A stretch of 41,145 nt of DNA from Patescibacteria group bacterium (lineage in GTDB: Bacteria; Patescibacteriota; Microgenomatia; UBA12405). The notes below the pieces were generated by a model. It made no database searches. It saw only the letters and a list, made by a program, of their open reading frames with translations, and was not told the origin of the DNA. The translations under genes were made by a program, and so were the position numbers. Where the stretch lies: positions 1 to 41,145 of the forward strand of contig JAHIPV010000016.1 of assembly GCA_018902845.1 (NCBI GenBank). The letters run 5' to 3'. Shown one piece after another: positions 1-7,954 of the stretch. Numbering within the stretch: the stretch's first letter is position 1; each line of letters opens with the position of its first letter.

Positions 1-729
1 AGAACAATCAGCATGACCCACAGAATAAGTTCCCAACCGACAACCACCAAGCATACAAGTTCCTCCCACTCCGGAACAATTACCTGATATGGTTGGAACT
101 GGTGTATGTGCAACACAACAAACCCTTCCGATTCCACAACCCCCATTACCATCAGAATGCGTATCGCCGGTACAACCCCCAACAAAACACGTTCCGGCAC
201 ATTCTGGTATTGGAGTAGCAGTTGGAATTGAAGCTGGACCACAAAAAAGATTAATCCCTACATAATGAGTATCATTACAACACTTACTACAAGCATTACT
301 AACAAAAAAAGCCGAACAATCCGTTCCATTAGGCAAACAAACTGGCGTTGGAATTCGTGTAGGTATCACACATTGATTATTACAATTAGAAACAGTATAA
401 ATTCCACTCGAATTAGGTCTACACAACCCAGATTGAGGATCACAACCGTATCTAGTCGCCGGAGTAGAGGTAGGTTTCAATGTAGGTATACCTACACATA
501 CTCCACCATCTAGCGTCGGTTGACATGACACCCCGTTATAATTACATGTAGCTGTTACCGCAGGATCACAATAAGGATGCACCGCCGCTCGGTTTCTTAA
601 ATCCTGATTCTGCTGAGCCAATCTGGTTGCAATCGGAATGGCAATCGCCATCAAAAGCAAACCCAAAATCAACGGGATCTGCGCCAAACCACTATCCTTT
701 CTTATGCTCTTCGATATCTTTCGTAACAT
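1..729 (-). CDS. Cys-rich secreted/surface protein, truncated at window start (MLRKISKSIRKDSGLAQIPLILGLLLMAIAIPIATRLAQQNQDLRNRAAVHPYCD...)
   Basis: Manual minus-strand translation: open frame of 243 codons to base 1; N-terminal TM segment, then repeated Cys modules (ECAGTCFVGGCTGDTHSDGNGGCGIGRVCCV, NCSGVGGTCMLGGCRLGTYSVGHADC) joined by Pro/Thr linkers. Missing from the ORF track because it has no stop in the window. Confidence 0.8.
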   Translation of the reverse strand, partial: MLRKISKSIRKDSGLAQIPLILGLLLMAIAIPIATRLAQQNQDLRNRAAVHPYCDPAVTATCNYNGVSCQPTLDGGVCVGIPTLKPTSTPATRYGCDPQSGLCRPNSSGIYTVSNCNNQCVIPTRIPTPVCLPNGTDCSAFFVSNACSKCCNDTHYVGINLFCGPASIPTATPIPECAGTCFVGGCTGDTHSDGNGGCGIGRVCCVAHTPVPTISGNCSGVGGTCMLGGCRLGTYSVGHADCS

Positions 730-840
730 TTTTATATATAAAAATTACCTATAAATTCAGTAATAATTCAGTTAAACAGATTTTTAAAAACTCGTCAATA
801 TAGCAAAAGCTATCAAAACTCAAACAACCTAACTAAAAAA

Positions 841-1431
841 TCAGCCAATAATTTCTTTTAATATTAATTTAAGCACCAAAGGTAATGCCTTAAACAATAG
901 CAACATGTCATTCATAAAAGACTTTTTCCTTATATGCTCCAAATCCTGTTTCATCCAATTATCAAAACTCATCAAATGATAACCGCTCAAAATCCAACTG
1001 GAAATTATCCCTGGCAACACAGATCTCCTTGCTTCCCTGTATACACCGGCAATTTCTTTTTCCTCATCAACCGGCAAAGGTCTTGGTCCGACAATTGCCA
1101 TCTCGCCTTTTAAAACATTTAATAATTGTGGTAATTCATCTAACCCCGTATGTGACAAAAACTTGCCAATCCTCGTAAATCTTGGATCATTTCTGATTTT
1201 AAAAACAGGCCAATCAACCTCATTAAGCTTCAAATATTTTTTCTTTTCCTTTTCTGACCCCTTTCTCATTGTCCTGAATTTATAAATTTTAAATACCTTC
1301 CCGTCTTTGCCCATCCTCTTTTGCACAAAAAATATCGGCCAACCGGAAAAAACAATTATCAACAATGACAAAAACAAAAAAAACGGCAATAATAAAACAA
1401 TGAGAAGTAAAATCAACCAGCGTATACACAT
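841..1431 (-). CDS. Undecaprenyl-phosphate sugar phosphotransferase (bacterial sugar transferase family)
   Basis: Motifs KIYKFRTM, GLDELPQLLNVLKGEMAIVGPRPL; N-terminal TM. Start 1431 preferred over 1482. Confidence 0.9.
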   Translation of the reverse strand: MCIRWLILLLIVLLLPFFLFLSLLIIVFSGWPIFFVQKRMGKDGKVFKIYKFRTMRKGSEKEKKKYLKLNEVDWPVFKIRNDPRFTRIGKFLSHTGLDELPQLLNVLKGEMAIVGPRPLPVDEEKEIAGVYREARRSVLPGIISSWILSGYHLMSFDNWMKQDLEHIRKKSFMNDMLLLFKALPLVLKLILKEIIG

Positions 1432-3412
1432 AGAACAAATAATACTATTTCTTTTTTTATTTATCACACCATATTTTGGCAAAACTCTAGACTACACCGA
1501 ATCTATTATATTCTATAGCCTCCCTCCATTAGTCTTCTTTAGCCTCTTGCTTAAGAAAACAAGCAAAACACAAGCGAACGCGCAGTCACCCGAAGGGGGA
1601 AACGTCATTCTGAACTTGATTCAGAATCCTTTCAAAACTTTTACATATATTTTAATCCCTCTTTATCTCATTTCCGCCATTTTTTCCCAAAACATCGGCA
1701 CTTCTTATTATGCATTTTTTACTTTTTTAACTGTTCTACTCACACTTACTCTTTCCCTAAAACTGATTCCACCAAAAAAATTCAACTTCCTGTTAATTAC
1801 ATCTTCGCTTTTCTATTCACTAGTTTTTATTCTTCATAAATTAAACATAGTTTATTTAGACTACAAACCTCTTGGTGACAACTTTATATTACAAATCTGG
1901 GGACATTCCTATCTTGCCGATCTTATTGTCCTTTCGATACCAATCTTAATAAACTATCTTCAACGAAAAAATACCAAAAAAACAAATATTATTATCCTGA
2001 TTCTTTTACTTATTATTTTCCCCACCCTTCTTCTTACTCAATCCCGCTCCGCTATCCTTGCCCTGCTTATTGGTCTCCCTCTTCTAAAATCATCAAACAA
2101 GACTCTAAAAATAATAAAAGTGTCAGTCATCTCCGCTTTAGTCATCTTCTCAATCATCTATTCCATCCTCACCTTTCAAAACAAAATTCCACAAAAAAGC
2201 CTCACCGGAAGTCGTTTTGATTATTGGCAACAAGCCATTTTAGCCTTTTTAGACAAACCGTTTTTAGGTAATGGACCCAATACATTTTCTTACATTAATA
2301 AAAAATATCAAAAAACAACCTACACCAACACCAATTTGGCTCATAGCTCTTTTTTCACTTACCTTTCCGAAAACGGAATTATCTTCACTGTCTTATTTTT
2401 CTATTTGGTAATCAAACAACTAATTTCAAAAACCAAGCAACAGCGCAGTCACCCGCAGGGGGAAACCAATAATCTCTATTTCTGTCTTGGCGTAATAACT
2501 TTAATCAACTCTTTCTTTGACCCATCATGGTCCTCTCCCGGAATTTTTATCATCAGCCTTTATATCTTCTTTGCAAATTCTTTTGTAGGGGCGACCCTTG
2601 CGGTCGCCCGCAGACATGGCAACCTGTCCGCCTTTGGAGAAAACTTGGTTTCAGAATCCCAACGAAACAAAAAAACACAAAAAACAACTGTCATTGCAAT
2701 CCTTTCTGTTTTTATTCTCCTTTTTCTTTCTTCCAAAACTCTCTCCGATTACTTATATCTCAAAGGTAAATATCATCAAAGCCTCACAATCGATCCATTC
2801 AACCTCAACTCTCACCTGGCTCTAATCAAAAACAACCAACTCCACCCGCTAACCCTAAAACTTTTTCCAAACGATACTATTATATACAAACAATTAATCA
2901 GTACCATTCCCCTGCCCCAATCCCAAAACTACTACTACAAACTCTTTGAACTCAATCCCAAAGAAAACCCATCTCTTTATCTCAAACTTTTAAATTATTA
3001 CCAACAAAACCAATTATTACAAAAACAAGATCAACTCACATCTCTAATTTTCAAAAACCTGCAATTTAATACTATCGATTATCACCAAAAAGCAGAAATT
3101 CTAAAACCTGTCTATCATCAAGCTATCAATAATTTTTCTGAAACACCACAAAAAACCATTTCTTTACTGAAAAAACTTACCACCCATTTTCCAGAAGAAG
3201 GCCATTTTCACATTGACTTAGCCAATGCTTACTGGCACACCAATCAAAAAGAAAAGGCTTTTGAGCAACTCAACACCTGTCTAAATTTCAAATCTCCCCA
3301 ACAACAATGCCAAGATTACTTAAAATTTCATCAACAAAACCCAGATTCAAATTTCAATCTCCCCGGCTCCCCTGAATTCATCGATTATATCGACAACCAA
3401 TTTGGCAATTGA
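1400..3412 (+). CDS. O-antigen ligase/polymerase-like (Wzy/WaaL) membrane protein with helical C-terminal region
   Basis: Multi-TM protein, central TGSRFDYWQQAILAFLDKPFLGNGPNTF typical of the Wzy_C region; TPR-like C-terminus. Start 1400 (MRSKINQ) preferred over 1307. Confidence 0.8.
   Translation: MRSKINQRIHIEQIILFLFLFITPYFGKTLDYTESIIFYSLPPLVFFSLLLKKTSKTQANAQSPEGGNVILNLIQNPFKTFTYILIPLYLISAIFSQNIGTSYYAFFTFLTVLLTLTLSLKLIPPKKFNFLLITSSLFYSLVFILHKLNIVYLDYKPLGDNFILQIWGHSYLADLIVLSIPILINYLQRKNTKKTNIIILILLLIIFPTLLLTQSRSAILALLIGLPLLKSSNKTLKIIKVSVISALVIFSIIYSILTFQNKIPQKSLTGSRFDYWQQAILAFLDKPFLGNGPNTFSYINKKYQKTTYTNTNLAHSSFFTYLSENGIIFTVLFFYLVIKQLISKTKQQRSHPQGETNNLYFCLGVITLINSFFDPSWSSPGIFIISLYIFFANSFVGATLAVARRHGNLSAFGENLVSESQRNKKTQKTTVIAILSVFILLFLSSKTLSDYLYLKGKYHQSLTIDPFNLNSHLALIKNNQLHPLTLKLFPNDTIIYKQLISTIPLPQSQNYYYKLFELNPKENPSLYLKLLNYYQQNQLLQKQDQLTSLIFKNLQFNTIDYHQKAEILKPVYHQAINNFSETPQKTISLLKKLTTHFPEEGHFHIDLANAYWHTNQKEKAFEQLNTCLNFKSPQQQCQDYLKFHQQNPDSNFNLPGSPEFIDYIDNQFGN
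1580..1629 (+). repeat. Dispersed repeat inside CDS (CGCAGTCACCCGAAGGGGGAAACGTCATTCTGAACTTGATTCAGAATCC)
   Basis: First half recurs at 2443-2466; second half belongs to the GTCATTCTGA... repeat class seen elsewhere in the window. Confidence 0.75.
2443..2466 (+). repeat. Second copy of GCGCAGTCACCCGNAGGGGGAAAC inside the same CDS
   Basis: One mismatch from 1580-1603. Confidence 0.75.
2585..2658 (+). repeat. Palindromic repeat GTAGGGGCGACCCTTGCGGTCGCCCGCA plus attached repeat fragments, inside CDS
   Basis: 28-bp core identical at 35054-35081 and 39290-39317; GGGCGACC/GGTCGCCC hairpin. Confidence 0.85.
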
Positions 3413-3443
3413 CATTAACCAAATCAACATAATAAACTAAACC

Positions 3444-3611
3444 ATGAAAGCAAAACAAACCAAGCAATCCAACAAGCAAAAATGGATTAAACCCAAAATC
3501 ACAGTCAAAGAACTTTCACTTCACGCCCTTTTAGACAAAATTTTTGAAAATGGTTGGTTAAATGATTACAGCCAAGAACATAGCCGACTACTAGCCCAAG
3601 AAAGTCTTTAG
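3444..3611 (+). CDS. 55-aa peptide, candidate RiPP-type precursor: MKAKQTKQSNKQKWIKPKITVKELSLHALLDKIFENGWLNDYSQEHSRLLAQESL
   Basis: Manual translation (below track cutoff); lies next to PqqD/HprK-like genes; leader-like KWIKPKITVKEL resembles KKxWxKPxI leaders of PqqD-associated peptides; TTGACA at 3409-3414. Confidence 0.55.
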   Translation: MKAKQTKQSNKQKWIKPKITVKELSLHALLDKIFENGWLNDYSQEHSRLLAQESL

Positions 3612-3635
3612 CTACTAGCCAAAATAAGCAAAAAA

Positions 3636-3917
3636 CTATTTTTTATTTTTCTTAACCTCCAAAATCAAACTAATTTTCATAAAATTGTTCAATATTTCCT
3701 CCAAATCACTTCTCATTTCACTTTTATTGTAACCCGTATGACACAACAATAAATAAGCAAAAATTTCTTTAAAACTAGCCTTCTTTTCCAAAATTCTCCA
3801 AATCTCGAACGCTGTATCATTTAGAGTATAAACTTTCCCTTTGTTATAATCCAAAACCACCAACTCACCACCTACCTCCTCCCAAACCAAATCTTCATTT
3901 CTAATATATTTTTTCAT
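3636..3917 (-). CDS. PqqD family protein (RiPP recognition element-like)
   Basis: MKKYIRNEDLVWEEVGGELVVLDYNKGKVYTLNDTAFEIWRIL... matches the PqqD pattern. Confidence 0.85.
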   Translation of the reverse strand: MKKYIRNEDLVWEEVGGELVVLDYNKGKVYTLNDTAFEIWRILEKKASFKEIFAYLLLCHTGYNKSEMRSDLEEILNNFMKISLILEVKKNKK

Positions 3918-4690
3918 AAATTAATTTTCTCAACCAAACTCATAACCGGCTCACCTATTTTATAAGAAACACAATAAGTATTTCTACTTAAAATTTTATA
4001 ATAATCAAAAGACCTCTTTGCCAATTTTTTACTATTCAATACACTCCTTGTTTGATCTAATAACAACACCAAAGCATCGGCTCTCTCTAGCTTTTTAATT
4101 CCAAAAACACCTTTTTTCTTAACCGTAATTACTGCTCCAACTTCAAACTTTCCAAACTTCATTAACCCAGTATCCAATTTCAAATTCAATGGCGTCGTAT
4201 AAACAAAAACCTTGCCTCTTTTTCTTTTCAAAACCACCACATCATCTGCAATCGGCCCATAGTAGGACATTAATTGCCTCAAAATAGTACTTTTCCCACT
4301 CCCCGATTCCCCTGTTACTAATACGGCTTTTTCATTTTTTACAAAACCACTGGCATGCAATACCAGCCCTCCTCTTTTTTCAACTCTTTTTTTAATCAGT
4401 TTGGCCAAATAAAACACAAAAAGACTCGAATTCAAAAAATGATTAAAAATCATAGTTTTACCGTTTATAACCGGCAAAACTACCTTGTCTTTCATTGAAC
4501 TTTTAATTGTCCTTAATCCCTTTGTCTTATAACCATCCAAAACCACTTTTATATCAACTTTCTGCTTTTTAGCCAAAAAAGGCTTTCCCCACTCTTGTTC
4601 AAAAAATCTTTTCCAATCATCAAACAGATACAAATTATCGGGACAATCTACCTTTATCACCACTTTGGCAATTTTCAAAAAATAAACCAT
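3914..4690 (-). CDS. HPr kinase/phosphorylase-like kinase
   Basis: LHASGFVKNEKAVLVTGESGSGKSTILRQL (P-loop), ADDVVVL; 4-nt overlap with the PqqD gene. Confidence 0.8.
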   Translation of the reverse strand: MVYFLKIAKVVIKVDCPDNLYLFDDWKRFFEQEWGKPFLAKKQKVDIKVVLDGYKTKGLRTIKSSMKDKVVLPVINGKTMIFNHFLNSSLFVFYLAKLIKKRVEKRGGLVLHASGFVKNEKAVLVTGESGSGKSTILRQLMSYYGPIADDVVVLKRKRGKVFVYTTPLNLKLDTGLMKFGKFEVGAVITVKKKGVFGIKKLERADALVLLLDQTRSVLNSKKLAKRSFDYYKILSRNTYCVSYKIGEPVMSLVEKINL

Positions 4691-4715
4691 ATTGGTATTC
4701 TACCAATGATAAAAT
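4691..4715. promoter_or_regulatory. Divergent promoter/operator candidate: ATTGGTA-TTC-TACCAAT palindrome with an extended -10 (TGATAAAAT)
   Basis: Perfect 7-bp inverted repeat in the 31-bp gap between divergent genes; -10-like hexamers 6 nt from both start codons. Confidence 0.5.
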
Positions 4716-4721
4716 CCATAA

Positions 4722-5870
4722 ATGATTATTGACAATAAAACCAAAATAAAACTAATCCAAAAAACTTTAAAACAAAACAAATCCGTCAATATCAAAGCTA
4801 TCGGAAACAGTATGTTTCCACTTATCAAAAACAACCAAAAAATCCAAATAATTCCAAAGAAATTCCCTGATATAAAAACATACGACATTGTTGTTATAAA
4901 ACACGGCAATACTATAATCATTCACCAATGTCTTTTTAAATCTCAAAAACACTTAGTCACTTTTGGTATCAACAACAAATTCATTGACCCACCCGCTCTA
5001 CCCAAACAAATTCTAGGCATAATTAAAACCAGCAACTACTGGCAGATTATTAATATACTTTACGCAACTGAACTCAAAAAACTTTCTCTCCTCACATCTG
5101 ACAAAATCCCATTTCTAATTCTCAAAGGCGCTCCTTGGCAAAAACACATTTTTGGACACTTTTTAAACAAACCCACCTGTGATATTGACATCCTTATCAA
5201 AAGAAAAAATTATATCACCATCAAAAACAAACTAATCAAACTGGGCTACAAACAACATCAATCCCCTTGTATCAATCCCAAACATTACTCCAAACAAATA
5301 CCAAGTATTAGCGAAATCTCTTTTAGCAAAACCAAAAACAACATTACTTTTACCATCGACCTTCATTTACTCGCCATCAGAAACGCTCTTAATCCTTATT
5401 TTCAAAAACCCATTACCCTCAAAAAAATGCAAAAACTTACTAACAAATTCTGGAAATCTACCAAAAAACAAAAAGATAATATCCTATATCTTCAAAACGA
5501 ATACTTGCTTTTTTACCTCTGTCTTAATTTCATCTTTCACCACGCCACCAGAGATATAAATATCCTTTCCTACATCGCCGTTGTCATAGATAAGCAAAAA
5601 ATAGACTGGAAAAACTTCTGGAAATTAGCCAAAAAATATAAAGTAAGCAATTTTGTTTACTATCCACTTGGTTGGACATCACGACTCTTTAAAATCCCTA
5701 TTCCAAGCCTAAAAAAACATCAACCAACTATACCTCGTCGCCTTTTTGCTAAACTTTTTATTAATCACTACACTATTTTCCGCCCCTTCCGTCAACTTGG
5801 TAGCAAAATAGTCCCCGGTAAGCTCAATGTACTTATTATTAGCATCCTCAGACTCATTTTAAATGAATAA
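4722..5870 (+). CDS. Fusion of S24/S26 (signal peptidase-like) domain with a PF14907-type nucleotidyltransferase
   Basis: N-term AIGNSMFPLI...DIVVIKHGNTIIIHQ; C-term LILKGAPWQKHI...KPTCDIDILIKRKNY. Confidence 0.75.
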   Translation: MIIDNKTKIKLIQKTLKQNKSVNIKAIGNSMFPLIKNNQKIQIIPKKFPDIKTYDIVVIKHGNTIIIHQCLFKSQKHLVTFGINNKFIDPPALPKQILGIIKTSNYWQIINILYATELKKLSLLTSDKIPFLILKGAPWQKHIFGHFLNKPTCDIDILIKRKNYITIKNKLIKLGYKQHQSPCINPKHYSKQIPSISEISFSKTKNNITFTIDLHLLAIRNALNPYFQKPITLKKMQKLTNKFWKSTKKQKDNILYLQNEYLLFYLCLNFIFHHATRDINILSYIAVVIDKQKIDWKNFWKLAKKYKVSNFVYYPLGWTSRLFKIPIPSLKKHQPTIPRRLFAKLFINHYTIFRPFRQLGSKIVPGKLNVLIISILRLILNE

Positions 5871-6321
5871 AATAAAAATCGGATTGATCTCCTCCCCTGG
5901 CGGTCACTTTTTTCAACTCCATCAACTCCAAAATTGGTGGTCAAAATACCCTCATTTTTGGGTTACAGCCAACAGTCTTGACACCAAAGACCACTTAAAA
6001 AAAGAAAAGGTTTATTATGCTTTTTTTCCGGAACACAGAAACATAAAAAATGCTATTAAAAATCTTTTTTTAGCCATAAAAATTCTTCTAAAAGAAAAAC
6101 CAAACCTGCTTATAAGTTGTGGCGCCGGCATTGCTCCCCCATTTTTCCTGGTCGGCAAAATTCTAGGCTGTAAACTAATTTACATCGAACCAATTGATTT
6201 TATTAAATTCCCCACCCTAACCGGCAAACTGCTTTATCCACTTAGCAATCTCTTTCTTATTCAAAATCCAATCCAAAAAAAACATTTTAAAAAAGCCAAA
6301 TTCTGGGGAACAACACTATGA
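5863..6321 (+). CDS. PssD/Alg14-like glycosyltransferase subunit
   Basis: IGLISSPGGHFFQLHQLQNWW...LLISCGAGIAPPFFLVGKILGCKLIYIEPI. Confidence 0.85.
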   Translation: MNKIKIGLISSPGGHFFQLHQLQNWWSKYPHFWVTANSLDTKDHLKKEKVYYAFFPEHRNIKNAIKNLFLAIKILLKEKPNLLISCGAGIAPPFFLVGKILGCKLIYIEPIDFIKFPTLTGKLLYPLSNLFLIQNPIQKKHFKKAKFWGTTL

Positions 6322-6860
6322 TCTTTGTAACTCTGGGAACTACAAATTTTGCTTTTACAAGACTTTTGACAGCTATTGATCAAAATATGTTAAAACAAAA
6401 AAATACTGAACCATTAATAATACAAACCAAAACACCACTCAAAAAACATAACTATCCGCACACCACTATTTATAAACAACTTACCTACAAACAAATGATT
6501 AAATATTATTCATCTGCTCGCATTGTCATCACCCATGGTGGCGCCAGCAGTATTTTTGAAGCGCTTCAATATTCAAAAAATATTCCACTAATCATCCCTC
6601 GTTACAAAAAATATTCCGAACACATCAACAACCACCAAGTCCACTTTGCCAAATTTTTACTACAACAAAAATACCAACTCGAAATAATCTTTGACAATTC
6701 AAAAGCACAAAGCCAAATCAGCAAATACCTCAAAAATCCACAAGAAAATAAAAAAATGAAAGGACGTTTAAATTCAAAGAATTTATTACGTTCCAAAAAA
6801 CTCAAATGTTCACAGAAATTAATCCAAGGCTTGATTCAATACTGCAACTCACTAAAATGA
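6318..6860 (+). CDS. PssE/Alg13-like glycosyltransferase subunit
   Basis: MIFVTLGTTNFAFTRLL...ITHGGASSIFEAL; ATGA overlap with the upstream gene. Confidence 0.85.
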   Translation: MIFVTLGTTNFAFTRLLTAIDQNMLKQKNTEPLIIQTKTPLKKHNYPHTTIYKQLTYKQMIKYYSSARIVITHGGASSIFEALQYSKNIPLIIPRYKKYSEHINNHQVHFAKFLLQQKYQLEIIFDNSKAQSQISKYLKNPQENKKMKGRLNSKNLLRSKKLKCSQKLIQGLIQYCNSLK

Positions 6861-7954
6861 CCAAAAAACAAACACTCCTTATTATCTATAACAACATGAA
6901 TCTTGGAGGTATTCAAATAAAAATTATCGACATTATCAACCAAATTCATAAAAATCATAAAAACACAAATCTTATCCTCTGTCTTAGAAAAAAAGAAGGA
7001 ATTTTTCTTAAAAAAATTTCATTAAAAACCAAAATTATTAGCCCAAATATAAATAGATCATCCTGGCAACTCATTCTCTTTCCATTCTGGATCACATATC
7101 AAATCATTAAATACAAGCCAAGAATAATCCTTACTTTCATGGATTATGCCGCTATCTCCACCTTAATAGCCAAAAAAATCTGTTTTTGGACAAAAACCAA
7201 AATCATCATCAATGAAGAAATAACCACATCAATCCACACCAAAACTCAAAAATTCCCATTTCTGCGTTTCTTCCTGATTAGACTCCTTTATCCCGCTACA
7301 CACCGAATTCTTGTTCCCACTATCACCCAAAAAAAAGACTTAATCAAACTAACTAATATAAAACCATCAAAAATTATAATTACTCCCAATTGGCTTCCTC
7401 AAATAGTTTTACAAAAAAAAACAAAAAAAAGAACAAAAACAACAGACATTCTTTTTATGGGTCGATTGGAATATCAAAAAAATCCGACAAGACTAATTAA
7501 AATAATCAAATTAGTAAAAAAAGAAAAACCTGATATCAAAACAAAAATAGTTGGTAGCGGATCCTTGCGCAAAAAAATAAAAAAACTCATTTCAAAAAAT
7601 AATTTACAAAAAAACATTAAACTTTATTCAAGTACTAAAATTCCAGAAATTTTTTATAACCAATCTAAAATTCTTCTTCTTCCATCACGTTACGAGGGCT
7701 TCCCTTTTTCTCTTTTGGAAGCCCTCTTTGCCAACTGCTTACCAATTGTCAGCAACATCCAAGAATTCAAATCTTTTTTTACTAAATATAAAAAAAATCT
7801 TATTTTCAAAACAAACAAACAAGCCGGCAAACAAATAATTCATCTGCTTAAACACAAAAAAACAAGAAAACAAATCACCAAATATTACCATAACAAAGTT
7901 AAAAAAGAACAAAAACCCAACATCAAAAAAACCATCAAATTAATAGTTAATTGA
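6857..7954 (+). CDS. Glycosyltransferase family 4-like
   Basis: IYNNMNLGGIQIKIIDI...DILFMGRLEYQKNPTRLIKIIKLV...LLPSRYEGFPFSLLEALFANCLPI; start 6857 gives an ATGA overlap. Confidence 0.9.
   Translation: MTKKQTLLIIYNNMNLGGIQIKIIDIINQIHKNHKNTNLILCLRKKEGIFLKKISLKTKIISPNINRSSWQLILFPFWITYQIIKYKPRIILTFMDYAAISTLIAKKICFWTKTKIIINEEITTSIHTKTQKFPFLRFFLIRLLYPATHRILVPTITQKKDLIKLTNIKPSKIIITPNWLPQIVLQKKTKKRTKTTDILFMGRLEYQKNPTRLIKIIKLVKKEKPDIKTKIVGSGSLRKKIKKLISKNNLQKNIKLYSSTKIPEIFYNQSKILLLPSRYEGFPFSLLEALFANCLPIVSNIQEFKSFFTKYKKNLIFKTNKQAGKQIIHLLKHKKTRKQITKYYHNKVKKEQKPNIKKTIKLIVN

Noticed and set aside
265-513. 82-aa plus ORF
   Set aside because: Antisense to the Cys-rich surface protein
4700-4952. Minus ORFs 4700..4921 and 4767..4952
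   Set aside because: Antisense to the S26-like domain and would disrupt the compact divergent promoter region
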